Position numbers and translations under genes: made by a program. From assembly GCA_041486365.1 (NCBI GenBank), contig JBGPLH010000001.1, positions 1 through 25,619 of the forward strand: 25,619 nucleotides of DNA, given 5' to 3'. Below, one piece after another: positions 1-8,112 of this stretch (position 1 is the first letter of the stretch; the number at the start of each line of letters is the position of its first letter). The notes under the pieces were generated by a model. It was not told where the DNA came from and made no database searches. It saw nothing but the letters and a program-made list of their open reading frames with translations. The stretch is from JBGPLH01 sp041486365 [NCBI: Thermodesulfobacteriota bacterium] (lineage in GTDB: Bacteria > JAUYMQ01).

Positions 1-2
1 CC

Positions 3-122
3 GTCACCAGCGTCCTGCAAACCACCGCGGGCCGGATGATCTTCACCCGCCTGAAGGAGGACGCCGATCGCGGCGCCGATCGACCGGCCGACCGACCCGC
101 CGATCGGGGCCCGTCTTCCTGA
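3..122 (+). CDS. 3' end of an unidentified protein (partial)
   Basis: The frame starting at base 3 is open from the window edge to TGA at 120-122, and nearly every codon ends in G or C, as in the strong genes of this window; the other two forward frames lack that bias or stop early. The visible 39 residues begin VTSVLQTTAGRMIFTRLKED and end in a low-complexity tail of repeated D-R-(G/P)-A-D-R-P units. I do not recognise the family: the hydrophobic stretch could be the end of a membrane segment followed by a cytoplasmic tail, but that is a guess. The rest of the gene lies to the left of the window. A short GGGGC/GCCCC hairpin follows at 139-153 without a T tract, so it is only a weak terminator candidate. 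Confidence 0.5.
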   Translation, partial: VTSVLQTTAGRMIFTRLKEDADRGADRPADRPADRGPSS

Positions 123-188
123 GAAGCCCGCTCTGACCGGGGCTCTCCGCCCCTCTGTCCGCAGATACTGCAAAGCCCTCGCCCGCCT

Positions 189-203
189 CTGCACATCGTG
201 CAG
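189..203. promoter_or_regulatory. 15-bp palindrome, candidate activator site upstream of ccoN
   Basis: CTGCAC-ATC-GTGCAG is a perfect 6-3-6 inverted repeat centred at 196, about 86 bp upstream of the start inferred for the sigma54-like promoter at 257-271. A matching half-site CTGCA lies at 168-172, exactly 21 bp (two helical turns) to the left. That position suits a bacterial enhancer-binding protein. The assignment is inference; no regulator gene for it is present in the window. Confidence 0.4.
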
Positions 204-256
204 GAGTTCCCGCTTCCCGATCGACCAAGCGCCCGGAATTCTTCGCGATAGGGTGC

Positions 257-271
257 GGCACGGGGCTTGCT
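257..271 (+). promoter_or_regulatory. sigma54 (-24/-12) promoter for the cco operon
   Basis: GGCACGGGGCTTGCT matches the RpoN consensus TGGCACG-N4-TTGC(A/T) at every core base; only the preceding T is C here. The invariant GG (257-258) and GC (269-270) are 10 bp apart, as required. The expected start is about base 282, giving a leader of about 108 nt before the ccoN GTG at 390. No good sigma70 promoter and no FNR-type box (TTGAT-N4-ATCAA) is visible in 123-389. A 10-bp palindrome GGCACGTGCC overlaps the predicted start (281-290). Confidence 0.6.
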
Positions 272-389
272 CTAGGGTCCGGCACGTGCCTCTGCGCGCA
301 TGTCCGGGACCCCCCATGCCGGAAATCCGTCGCACCCAGAGGGCGTTGATGACAATGCCCGGGCCGACCAGGTCCAGGAGGAGGGGACT

Positions 390-1820
390 GTGACTCCGAC
401 ATCGGTGGATCGTGGGTACAACTACGCGGTCGTCCGCGGCTTCGCCGTTTCCGCCCTGGTCTGGGGGACGGCCGGCATGCTGGCCGGGCTCTTCGCCGCG
501 GCCCAGCTCGCCTGGCCGGCGGCGAACCTGGGCCTGCCCTGGACGACCTTCGGGCGAATTCGCCCGCTGCACACCAACGCCGTGATCTTCGGCTTCACGC
601 TCTCGAGCGTCTTCGCGTCGATCTACTACACGACCCAGCGCCTGTGCCGGGTGCGCGTGTTCAGCGACACGCTGAGCCGGATCCACCTGATCCTCTACAA
701 CGTGACGATCGCCCTGGCCGCGGTGAGCCTGCTCGCGGGGATGAGCACGTCCAAGGAGTACGCCGAGCTCGAGTGGCCCATCGACATCCTCGTGGTGGTC
801 ATGTGGCTCGTCTTCGCGGTGAACTTCTTCGGGACGCTCGCGAAGCGGCGCGAGAAGCAGATGTACGTCTCGCTCTGGTTCTACATCTCGACGGTGATCA
901 CCATCGCGATGCTCTACGTCTTCAACAACCTCGAGCTGCCGGTCTCCTGGACGAAGTCCTACTCGGTGTACGCGGGGGTGAACGACGCGAACGTGCAGTG
1001 GTGGTACGGGCACAACGCGGTGGCCTTCGTGCTCACCACGCCGATCCTGGGGATGATGTACTACTTCATCCCGAAGCAGTCCGGGAACCCGATCTTCAGC
1101 CACCGCCTCTCGATCGTCCACTTCTGGTCGCTGATCTTCATCTACATCTGGGCGGGGCCGCATCACCTGATCTACACCTCGCTCCCCGACTGGGCGCAGA
1201 CGCTCGGCACGGCCTTCAGCGTGATGCTCATCCTTCCCTCCTGGGGAGGGATGCTGAACGGATTCCTGACGCTGAAGGGGTCCTGGCACAAGCTGCGCAC
1301 CGACCCGATCCTCAAGTTCCTCGTGCTCGGGATCACGTTCTACGGCATGTCGACCTTCGAGGGGCCGCTGATGGCCGTGAAGAGCGTGAACGCGCTCACG
1401 CACTACTCGAACTACACGATCGGGCACGTCCACGGCGGGGCGCTCGGCTGGGTGGCATTCACCTCCTTCGCGGCCCTCTACTACATGGTCCCGCGGGTGT
1501 GGGGCACGCGCCTGTACAGCGTGCGCCTGGCCGAGAGCCACTTCTGGATCGCGATCACCGGCGTGATCCTCTACGTGAGCTCGATGGACGTGTCGGGCGT
1601 GGTCCAGGCGCTCATGTGGCGGGCCTTCAATCCCGACGGCAGCCTCACCTACACGTTCATCGAGACGGTGGCGGCCATCCACGTGTACGACGTGATCCGG
1701 TTCGTGGGGGGGCTTTTCTTCATCACGGGACTCTTCCTGATGATCGCGAACCTGGTCCTCACGATCCGCTCGGGCCGCGCGGCGGCGCCCGCCGGGGCCA
1801 CCGTGCCGGTGACGGGGTGA
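390..1820 (+). CDS. ccoN: cbb3-type cytochrome c oxidase subunit I (CcoN)
   Basis: Catalytic haem-copper subunit that reduces O2 to water in the inner membrane and pumps protons. I start at GTG 390 because AGGAGGAGG (376-384) sits 5 nt upstream, giving 476 aa, the usual family size. The in-frame ATG at 300 has no ribosome site and the codons between lack the G/C third-position bias. All metal ligands are visible: His61 (low-spin haem b, in RPLHTN), His208 in YGHNAV, Tyr252 and His258/His259 in YIWAGPHH (CuB and the cross-linked Tyr), and His346/His348 in IGHVHGGALGW. Each is one residue beyond the Pseudomonas stutzeri numbering. About 12 hydrophobic helices. First gene of a tight operon; ccoO follows within 10 bp. 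Confidence 0.97.
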   Translation: MTPTSVDRGYNYAVVRGFAVSALVWGTAGMLAGLFAAAQLAWPAANLGLPWTTFGRIRPLHTNAVIFGFTLSSVFASIYYTTQRLCRVRVFSDTLSRIHLILYNVTIALAAVSLLAGMSTSKEYAELEWPIDILVVVMWLVFAVNFFGTLAKRREKQMYVSLWFYISTVITIAMLYVFNNLELPVSWTKSYSVYAGVNDANVQWWYGHNAVAFVLTTPILGMMYYFIPKQSGNPIFSHRLSIVHFWSLIFIYIWAGPHHLIYTSLPDWAQTLGTAFSVMLILPSWGGMLNGFLTLKGSWHKLRTDPILKFLVLGITFYGMSTFEGPLMAVKSVNALTHYSNYTIGHVHGGALGWVAFTSFAALYYMVPRVWGTRLYSVRLAESHFWIAITGVILYVSSMDVSGVVQALMWRAFNPDGSLTYTFIETVAAIHVYDVIRFVGGLFFITGLFLMIANLVLTIRSGRAAAPAGATVPVTG

Positions 1821-1830
1821 GGGGATGACG

Positions 1831-2559
1831 ATGGAACCGACGAACCCGGACAGGATTTCGCCCTCGGAGCGCAAGCACCGGCTCCTCGAGGGGAAGACCC
1901 TTGCCTTCAGCGTCCTGACCTTCCTCGCCGTGGTCATCGGAGGGCCGATTCTAATCATCCCGCCGCTGTTCATGCAGGGGCACATCAAGCCGGTCCCCGG
2001 CGTGAAGCCCTATACGGCGCTCGAGCTGGAAGGGCGGGACCTGTATATCCGCGAGGGGTGCAACAACTGCCACAGCCAGCAGGTGCGGCCGCTGCGGGCC
2101 GAGGTGGATCGCTACGGCCCCCGCTCGCTGGCGGGCGAGGGGATCTACGATCGCCCGTTTCTCTGGGGCTCCCGCCGCACGGGGCCGGATCTGGCCCGCG
2201 AGGGCGGCAAGTACCCCGACGCCTGGCACTGGCGGCACATGAGGAACCCCCGCGACATCGAGCCGCGGTCGATCATGCCGACCTACCCCTGGCTCATCGA
2301 GAACGATCTCGACGTCTCGCACACCCAGGCGAAGCTCCGCGCGCTTCACCGCCTCGGGACGCCCTACTCCGAAGCGGAGATCGCCGGCGCGGTGGACGCC
2401 CTGCGTACCCAGGCGAAGGAGATCGACCAGCGGCTCCGGTCACAGGGGATCCCGTCGACGGGGGATGGGAAGGAGATCGTCGCGCTGATCGCGTACCTGC
2501 AGCGCCTGGGGCAGGACCTCAAGCGGGGATCGGCCGCGCCTCAGACGGCGTCCCGGTAG
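1831..2559 (+). CDS. ccoO: cbb3-type oxidase mono-haem subunit II (CcoO)
   Basis: Membrane-anchored c-type cytochrome that passes electrons to CcoN. ATG 1831 is preferred because GAGGGG (1819-1824) lies 6 nt ahead; the in-frame ATG at 1825 abuts that site and would add two residues. Numbering from 1825, one N-terminal helix (about 27-50) is followed by a periplasmic domain with the haem site CNNCH (79-83) and a likely axial Met151 in SIMPTYPW. At 242-244 aa it is longer than the roughly 200 aa of typical proteobacterial CcoO; the extra length seems to be a charged insert near residues 195-215, before the conserved VALIAYLQRLG end. Confidence 0.96.
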   Translation: MEPTNPDRISPSERKHRLLEGKTLAFSVLTFLAVVIGGPILIIPPLFMQGHIKPVPGVKPYTALELEGRDLYIREGCNNCHSQQVRPLRAEVDRYGPRSLAGEGIYDRPFLWGSRRTGPDLAREGGKYPDAWHWRHMRNPRDIEPRSIMPTYPWLIENDLDVSHTQAKLRALHRLGTPYSEAEIAGAVDALRTQAKEIDQRLRSQGIPSTGDGKEIVALIAYLQRLGQDLKRGSAAPQTASR

Positions 2560-2569
2560 GAGTCGCCCC

Positions 2570-2725
2570 ATGGAATGGGTTGCGATGTACAAGCTCGCGC
2601 GCATAGCGGCTCTCGCCCTCGTGCTCGTCGGGATCGCGGTCTGGGTCTACCGCTCCGGGGCGAGGGACGAGATGGAGCGGCCGGCGCGGCGCATGATGGA
2701 AGACGAGGAGGACGAGATCCGATGA
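2570..2725 (+). CDS. ccoQ: small cbb3 oxidase subunit (CcoQ/FixQ-like)
   Basis: A 51-residue ORF with AGGAG (2558-2562) 7 nt ahead of ATG 2570. It has one hydrophobic helix (about residues 10-27, IAALALVLVGIAVWVY) followed by a charged tail rich in Glu, Asp and Arg, the usual CcoQ shape. CcoQ helps stabilise the oxidase complex in the membrane and is poorly conserved, so position between ccoO and ccoP is the main evidence. Its TGA overlaps the ATG of ccoP (ATGA, 2722-2725), suggesting coupled translation. Confidence 0.85.
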   Translation: MEWVAMYKLARIAALALVLVGIAVWVYRSGARDEMERPARRMMEDEEDEIR

Positions 2726-3261
2726 TCGAGCCGACGGTTCCCGAATCGACGAGGCCGGAGGAAACCGCGCCCGAGGATGGGATCGGAGACGCGGAGCAGT
2801 CGATCCCCCGGTGGTGGTGGTGGACCTGGATCGCGACGATCGTCTTCGCGATCGTGTACGTGCCCTACTACCATGTCTTCACGCACTGGTCCTCCTCCGG
2901 GCAGCTCGAGGCCGAGCAGCGCGCCGCCGCGGCCCGGCTCGCGGAGACCGCGCCTGCCGTGCCGGACCGGAACCCTTACCACGGCAACGCCGCGGCGATC
3001 GCACAGGGCAAGCAGACGTTCACGACGATCTGCGCCGCCTGCCACAAGCCGGACGGCACGGGGCTGGTGGGGCCGAGCCTCGTGGACTCCTACTGGAAGT
3101 ACGGGAACAGGGACGCCGATCTCTTCACGACGGTGTCCAAGGGTCGCCCGGGCGGGATGCCCGCCTGGGAGTCGCAATTGGGGGCGGAGAGGATCTGGAA
3201 GGCGCTTGCCTACGTCGAGACCCTTTCGAAGCAGCCGGGGAAGGGGCTGGGGGCGCCGTGA
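2722..3261 (+). CDS. ccoP: cbb3-type oxidase subunit III, single-haem form (CcoP)
   Basis: Membrane c-type cytochrome thought to accept electrons from soluble donors and pass them to CcoO. It is 179 aa and starts at ATG 2722, inside the ccoQ stop. The N-terminal CcoP/FixP signature is clear: SIPRWWWWTW (27-36) leads into one helix (about 33-52). A cytochrome c domain follows with CAACH (104-108), GTGLVGPSL and a probable axial Met146 in GGMPAW. Standard CcoP is about 290-310 aa with two CxxCH sites; only one is present, and no in-frame remnant of a second is seen. The stop overlaps the ccoG GTG. Identity is secure; the single-haem form is the odd point. Confidence 0.92.
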   Translation: MIEPTVPESTRPEETAPEDGIGDAEQSIPRWWWWTWIATIVFAIVYVPYYHVFTHWSSSGQLEAEQRAAAARLAETAPAVPDRNPYHGNAAAIAQGKQTFTTICAACHKPDGTGLVGPSLVDSYWKYGNRDADLFTTVSKGRPGGMPAWESQLGAERIWKALAYVETLSKQPGKGLGAP

Positions 3262-4607
3262 CGAAGGACCCGCGCCCGGTCACCGGGCGCTTCCGCGCGA
3301 TCCGCTGGGTCACCGAGGCGGTTCTCGTCGCGGTCATGTTCGCGCTACCGTGGACCACGGTGAGCGGGCGGCAGACGATCCTGATCGATCTGCCCGCGCG
3401 GAAGTTCTACGTCCTCGGCCTCGTGATCTGGCCCGAGGAATTGTACTTCCTCTGGCTGCTGCTCGCGCTCGGCGCGATGACCCTTTTCTTTTTCACCGCG
3501 CTGGCGGGTCGCCTGTGGTGTGGCTACGCCTGCCCGCAGACGGTCTTCACCGATCTCTTCGTGGAGATCGGGCGCTTCGTGCAGGGAAAGAAGGCGCGTC
3601 CCGCCCCCGGGCGGCGGGTGCTGAAGCACGTGATCTACGCGGCGCTCGGCGCCCTGATCGGCTTCCACGTCGTGGCCTACTTCATCCCGCCCCGGGATCT
3701 GCTCGCCCGGATCCCGGAGGGCCCCTTCGGGACTCCCGTGGGGGCCTGGCTCCTCGTCTCGGCCATCGCTTGGGCGAACTGGACCTTCGTCCGGCAGACC
3801 TTCTGCGTGACCGTCTGCCCCTACGCCCGGCTCCAGGGCGTGATGCTCGACAACGACTCATTGATCATCGCCTACGACCCGGCCCGCGGCGAGCCGCGGG
3901 GCAAGCGCGGCACGACGAAGGGGGACTGCGTCGACTGCGGCCTGTGCGTGGCGGTCTGCCCGACCGGCATCGACATCCGCGACGGGCTTCAGATGGAATG
4001 CATCGCCTGTGCCCAGTGCATCGACGCCTGCGACGGCGTGATGGCGCGCATCCATCGCCCGCCCGGCCTGATCGGCTACGCCTCCCAGGCCGCCCGCGAC
4101 GCCCGCCGCCCGACGCGGCTGCTGCGCCCCCGGGTGGGCGTCTACGCCGTGGCCCTCCTGGCCCTCGCCATCACCTTCGTCGAGGGGCTTGCGCACCGGC
4201 CGCTGCTGTCGCTGCGCGCGATCCGTAACCCGACGCTCATGTACCAGCGCATGCCCGACGGCTCCGTGGCCAATTCCTACGCCCTGCACATCGAGAATCG
4301 CGACCCGAAGCCGCAGCGCTTCTTCGTTTCGGCCGTGGGACTTCGGGGGGTGAAGCTGCTGATCGGCGTGAACCCGATCCGCGTGGACCCGGGCAAGCTC
4401 CTGGAGACCCGCGTCTTCGTCGTGTCGGCGCCCGACGGCTTAGCACCCGGCTCCTACCCGGTGACCTTCCGCGTGAAGCGGGAGACCGACGGCCGACATG
4501 CCGATGAGCCCGCGACGTTCATGATGCCGCCACACGAAGAGGAGCACTCCGGCGGCGGGGGCGACGCGGAGCACCCCGCGGAGCACCCTGTGGGGCAACA
4601 CGGATGA
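3258..4607 (+). CDS. ccoG: cbb3 oxidase accessory iron-sulfur protein (CcoG/FixG/RdxA)
   Basis: Membrane ferredoxin-like protein of cbb3 clusters; CcoG of Rhodobacter has been reported to reduce Cu(II) to Cu(I) for oxidase assembly. GTG 3258 overlaps the ccoP stop (GTGA) and gives 449 aa, close to the usual size. Hydrophobic segments lie near 18-31, 61-82, 125-144 and 162-176. Cysteine motifs: [10 protein letters not shown] (Cys88, Cys92), CVTVCPY (Cys183, Cys187), and two 4Fe-4S ferredoxin sets at Cys224/227/230/234 and Cys248/251/254/258. The C-terminus has the FixG Ig-like domain and then a His/Glu/Gly-rich tail (about 428-449, five His) that could bind metal. No ccoH follows: ccoI starts inside the stop codon. 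Confidence 0.95.
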   Translation: MTKDPRPVTGRFRAIRWVTEAVLVAVMFALPWTTVSGRQTILIDLPARKFYVLGLVIWPEELYFLWLLLALGAMTLFFFTALAGRLWCGYACPQTVFTDLFVEIGRFVQGKKARPAPGRRVLKHVIYAALGALIGFHVVAYFIPPRDLLARIPEGPFGTPVGAWLLVSAIAWANWTFVRQTFCVTVCPYARLQGVMLDNDSLIIAYDPARGEPRGKRGTTKGDCVDCGLCVAVCPTGIDIRDGLQMECIACAQCIDACDGVMARIHRPPGLIGYASQAARDARRPTRLLRPRVGVYAVALLALAITFVEGLAHRPLLSLRAIRNPTLMYQRMPDGSVANSYALHIENRDPKPQRFFVSAVGLRGVKLLIGVNPIRVDPGKLLETRVFVVSAPDGLAPGSYPVTFRVKRETDGRHADEPATFMMPPHEEEHSGGGGDAEHPAEHPVGQHG

Positions 4608-7102
4608 GCGCGAGCGCCGGCTGCTTCCACTGCGGCCTTCCCCTCCCGCGAAAACCCTTTCGGGAGACCTTCGCCGGCCGGGAGCGCGCCTTCTGCTGCG
4701 CGGGCTGCGCCCTCGTGGCGCGCGTCGTGGGAGAGGCGGGACTCGAGGCGATCTACCTGCGCCGCGACGAGCCCTCCGGCCGCCCCGCCGACCCGCCCAC
4801 CCCCGGCCGTTTTGCCGCCTGCGATCGCGAGGAGGTGCTCGACCGCCTCGCGCCGCTCAGCCGGGGAGCCCGCGAGGCGACGATCCGCGTCGAAGGGATC
4901 CACTGCGCGCCCTGCGTCTGGCTCATCGAGCGGGCCCTGGCCGCGATGCCGGGCGTCCACCGCGCGTGCGTCTCCTTCGCCACCCACCGCGCCGCCGTCA
5001 CCTTCGATCCGGCTACCGTGCCGCTCTCCGCGATTCTCGAACGCGTCGCGGAACTCGGCTACCATCCCGTGGCCCTGACGCCCGGGAGCGTCGAGACCGC
5101 GCTCCGGGACGAGCACCGCCGGCTCCTCGTCCGGATGATCGTCGCCGTCGCATGCGCGATGAACGTCATGCTGATCTCCGCCGCCCTCTACGCCGGGGAC
5201 TTCCAGGGGATGGATCCCGCGCTCCGGCGCTTCCTCGAAGCCGCGGCCTTCGCCCTCACGATCCCGCTCGTCGGCTTCAGCGCGCGCCCCTTCTACACGG
5301 GTGCGGCGCGATCGCTGCGAAACCGCCTGCTCTCCATGGACGTCCTCATCGCCGCGGGGATCTCCGTCGTCTTCGGCGTGAGCGCCCTCCACCTCCTGCG
5401 CGGGCGGGGGGAGGTCTTCTTCGATTCCACGGCCATGGTGATCACGCTGCTCCTGGCGGGCCGCTGGCTGGAGGCGCGCTTCCGGCTCGCGGGCGCCGAT
5501 GCCATCGGGCGCCTGATCGAGGCCGCGCCCGCCACGGCCCGCGTGCTCTCCGACGGCGGCGCGCAGATGCTGCCGGGCGAGCGGCTGCGCACGGGCGATC
5601 TCGTGGAGGTCCGGCCCGGCGAGAAGCTCCCCGCCGACGGCGTGGTGGTGGAGGGCGAGGCCTCGGTCGATGAATCGATGCTCACGGGGGAATCGCGCCC
5701 GGTGGGGAAACGCCCGGGAGACGTCGTCTCGGCGGGGACGATGAACCTCGACGGTCGTCTCGCATGCCGCGTGACGCGGGCGGGGGCGGAGACGACCGTG
5801 GCGCGGATCGCGCGGCTCATCGAGCAGGCCCAGGCGCGGCGACCGCGGCTCCAGCGCCTGGCCGACGCGGTCACCGCCCCCTTCGTCTCGATCGTCGCGG
5901 CACTGGCCCTCGCAACGCTGGCCGGCTGGCTCTGGGCGGGCGCGGAGACGGAGGCGGCGGTGCGCGCGGCCGTGTCGGTGCTGATCGTCGCGTGCCCCTG
6001 CGCGCTGGGGCTCGCGGCCCCGACCGCGGTGCTCGCCGCGACGGTGCGCGGAGCGCGATCGGGAGTCGTGATCAAGGGCGGCGACGTGCTCGAGCGCCTG
6101 AACGACGTCACGCACGTGCTCCTCGACAAGACCGGCACGCTCACGGAGGGGAAGCTGCACGTGACGGATGCGATCCCCGCGCCGGGCGTCTCGCGCGACG
6201 CGTTGCTGGAGCTGGCCGCCTCGGTGGAGGCCGCCTCCCAGCATCCGCTCGGGCGCGCCCTCGTGGAGGCGGCACGCGAGGCGGGGCTGGCCACCGGCGG
6301 CGTGGACGCCTTCCGGGCGGTCTCGGGCCTGGGTGTGGAGGGCACGCGGTCGGGCGAGCCGGTGCGCGTCGGCCGGCGCGCCTTCGCCGCGGGCGGGGAC
6401 GCCGATCTGGATCTGTCGCGCGCGGCGCTGCCGCTCGAGACGCAGGGCAGGACGGTCGTCTGGATCTCCCAGGGCGGGAAGGCCGTCGGGATCGTCGCGC
6501 TCGAGGACCGTGTCCGGGCCGAGGCGGCCGAGACGATCGGACGGCTCCGGGCGATGGGCCTGCGCCCCGTGATGGTGACCGGCGACGCGGAGGGACCGGC
6601 GCGCGTCGTGGCGGACGCCATCGGCATCGACGAAGTACGCGCGGACGTGTCTCCGGAGGGGAAGGAGCGGCTCGTGCACGCCCTGACGGCGGAGGGCGCG
6701 CGCGTGTGCGTCGTGGGGGACGGGATCAATGACGGCCCCGCGCTCGCGGCGGCCCACGTAGGGATCGCGCAGGGCTCGGGAAGCGATCTGGCGCTGGAGG
6801 CGGCGGACGCGGGGATCCTCTCGGACCGTCTCGGGCCCGTGGCCGACGCGCTCGCCCTGGGGCGGTGGACGGTCCGCCGGATCCGCCGCAACCTGGGGCT
6901 CTCCTTCGCCTACAACGTCCTCACGATCCCGCTGGCGATGGCCGGGCTCGTCTCGCCGCTCGTGGCGGCGGCCCTCATGTCGGCCAGCTCCGTCGTCGTC
7001 TCCTTCGGATCGATCCTGCGGGCGGTCCCGGGGCCGCGCGACGAAGCGGCGCGGGGGAATCAGGGCGCCTCGCGCGGGGCCCCCGCCCCGGGAGGCGCCT
7101 AG
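4604..7102 (+). CDS. ccoI: Cu+-type P1B ATPase for cbb3 assembly (CcoI/FixI)
   Basis: Copper-exporting P-type ATPase that supplies the CuB site of CcoN. ATG 4604 overlaps the ccoG stop (ATGA); 832 aa. The N-terminal FixI-type zinc-finger-like domain (Cys7, Cys10, Cys31, Cys32, Cys35) is followed by a heavy-metal-associated domain with CAPC at 101-104. Further on are TGES (361-364, actuator), CPC in the membrane (464-466), DKTGTLT with the phosphorylated Asp508, the HP dipeptide of the nucleotide site (547-548) and GDGINDGP (705-712). The Cys-rich N-terminal domain and location separate it from a general CopA. GC-rich throughout with no sign of damage. ccoS overlaps its stop by one base. Confidence 0.95.
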   Translation: MSASAGCFHCGLPLPRKPFRETFAGRERAFCCAGCALVARVVGEAGLEAIYLRRDEPSGRPADPPTPGRFAACDREEVLDRLAPLSRGAREATIRVEGIHCAPCVWLIERALAAMPGVHRACVSFATHRAAVTFDPATVPLSAILERVAELGYHPVALTPGSVETALRDEHRRLLVRMIVAVACAMNVMLISAALYAGDFQGMDPALRRFLEAAAFALTIPLVGFSARPFYTGAARSLRNRLLSMDVLIAAGISVVFGVSALHLLRGRGEVFFDSTAMVITLLLAGRWLEARFRLAGADAIGRLIEAAPATARVLSDGGAQMLPGERLRTGDLVEVRPGEKLPADGVVVEGEASVDESMLTGESRPVGKRPGDVVSAGTMNLDGRLACRVTRAGAETTVARIARLIEQAQARRPRLQRLADAVTAPFVSIVAALALATLAGWLWAGAETEAAVRAAVSVLIVACPCALGLAAPTAVLAATVRGARSGVVIKGGDVLERLNDVTHVLLDKTGTLTEGKLHVTDAIPAPGVSRDALLELAASVEAASQHPLGRALVEAAREAGLATGGVDAFRAVSGLGVEGTRSGEPVRVGRRAFAAGGDADLDLSRAALPLETQGRTVVWISQGGKAVGIVALEDRVRAEAAETIGRLRAMGLRPVMVTGDAEGPARVVADAIGIDEVRADVSPEGKERLVHALTAEGARVCVVGDGINDGPALAAAHVGIAQGSGSDLALEAADAGILSDRLGPVADALALGRWTVRRIRRNLGLSFAYNVLTIPLAMAGLVSPLVAAALMSASSVVVSFGSILRAVPGPRDEAARGNQGASRGAPAPGGA

Positions 7103-7311
7103 TGGACTCGATCTATCTCACCCTGCCCGTGACGATTCTTCTCGCCGCGATCCTCGTCGCGCTGGTGATCCGGTCCGTGCGCCGTGGCGAGATGGACGAT
7201 CCGGAGGGGCCGAAGTACCGGATGCTCTACGACGATGATGATCCGCCGCCCCCGCCCGATCTGGACGCGCCGCCGACTGCGTCGGAAAATCCGGGGAAGG
7301 AGGAGCGTTGA
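7102..7311 (+). CDS. ccoS: cbb3 oxidase maturation protein CcoS
   Basis: A 69-residue single-pass membrane protein starting at GTG 7102, sharing one base with the ccoI TAG and preceded by GGAGG (7091-7095, 6 nt spacing). The helix is at about residues 7-24, followed by the family signature GEMDDPEGPKYRMLYDDDD (compare GQFDDLEGPA...LFDDD in known CcoS). CcoS is needed for cofactor insertion into cbb3 oxidase. The tail is an Asp/Pro-rich stretch of unknown role. The next ORF begins at ATG 7311, overlapping the TGA by one base. Confidence 0.92.
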   Translation: MDSIYLTLPVTILLAAILVALVIRSVRRGEMDDPEGPKYRMLYDDDDPPPPPDLDAPPTASENPGKEER

Positions 7312-8015
7312 TGGATCACCACGCGCACCTTGCCCACACCCTGGGCGCCCTCACGCCCGCGGCGGCTTTCGTCTTCGGGCTCTTCGGAAGCCCCCACTGC
7401 GCGGCGATGTGCGGCCCGCTCTTCGGGCTCCTGTCCGCGCGCTCGACGCGCGGCCAAGAATCCCCGGCTAGGCCGGGGCCGACACGAGATTTCGAAACGA
7501 TCGCCCTCTACCACGCCGGCCGCATCACGGCCTACGCCACGGTCGGCGCCTGCGTGGCCGCGCTCGGGCTTCAGATCCAGAGGTTCGCCCCGGCCCGGGG
7601 CGTGGTGGGGATCCTCGCGGGGCTCGCCGTGATCGCGGCGGGGTTCGGTGCGGCGCTTCCCTGGGGCCGGATCCGCCCGCCCGCCTCGCTCCTGCGTCTG
7701 GTGGCGCGCGCCTGGCGCGTGCGGGGCGCCCCGGGGCGCGCCGCGGCCCTCGGCGCGCTGCACGCGCTCTTCCCCTGTCCGACGCTCTACACGATGCTCC
7801 TCGCCTCGGCGACGCTCGGGAAGCCGGTGATGGGCGCGCTCGCGCTCGCCGCCTTCGGCGCCGGGACGATTCCGGCCACCGTCGGCGTGGGTGCTCTCGC
7901 GGGCCTGGCGCGGGGCGGCCGCGGTCGGGCGCTCTCGCGGGCGGGCGGCGCGGTGTTCGCGCTGTGGGGTCTTGCGCTGCTCGGCCACGCTCTGTCAGAG
8001 TTCACCCGCCCCTGA
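7311..8015 (+). CDS. TauE/SafE-like (DsbD_2-type) membrane protein of cbb3 cluster
   Basis: A 234-residue multi-pass protein with the family's first signature GSPHCAAMCGPL (His29, Cys30, Cys34) and second signature ALFPCPTLY (Cys157) followed by a Gly-rich helix ending FGAGTIPA. Proteins of this type are commonly labelled sulfite exporter or heavy-metal transporter and often sit after ccoS in cbb3 clusters, where a metal or redox role is suspected but not settled. AAGGAGGAG (7297-7305) precedes ATG 7311 by 5 nt. The N-terminus MDHHAHLAH is His-rich. It seems to be the last gene of the cco operon; a GC-only hairpin (8008-8021) covers its stop and a 97-bp gap follows. Confidence 0.85.
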   Translation: MDHHAHLAHTLGALTPAAAFVFGLFGSPHCAAMCGPLFGLLSARSTRGQESPARPGPTRDFETIALYHAGRITAYATVGACVAALGLQIQRFAPARGVVGILAGLAVIAAGFGAALPWGRIRPPASLLRLVARAWRVRGAPGRAAALGALHALFPCPTLYTMLLASATLGKPVMGALALAAFGAGTIPATVGVGALAGLARGGRGRALSRAGGAVFALWGLALLGHALSEFTRP

Positions 8016-8112
8016 GGGGGCCGCACCGGCCGCGCACGCCGATCCGGTTCGAATGCCGGTGGGACCGAAGGTTTCCGGGGAAGCCGGGACCCGCAAGAAT
8101 CTGGAGCGCGCG

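Noticed and set aside
300-389. Upstream in-frame ATG start for ccoN at 300
   Set aside because: No ribosome site, it lies only about 18 nt after the predicted sigma54 start, and the codons lack the G/C bias, while GTG 390 has a near-perfect AGGAGGAGG.
4454-6757. Very long open frame on the minus strand opposite ccoI
   Set aside because: Product is low-complexity Arg/Gly/Ala/His with no motif; it is the GC-rich shadow of ccoI, whose motifs are all present.
8008-8021. Hairpin over the stop codon of the TauE/SafE-like gene as a terminator
   Set aside because: Stem is five G-C pairs with no T tract and overlaps coding sequence; not enough to call.
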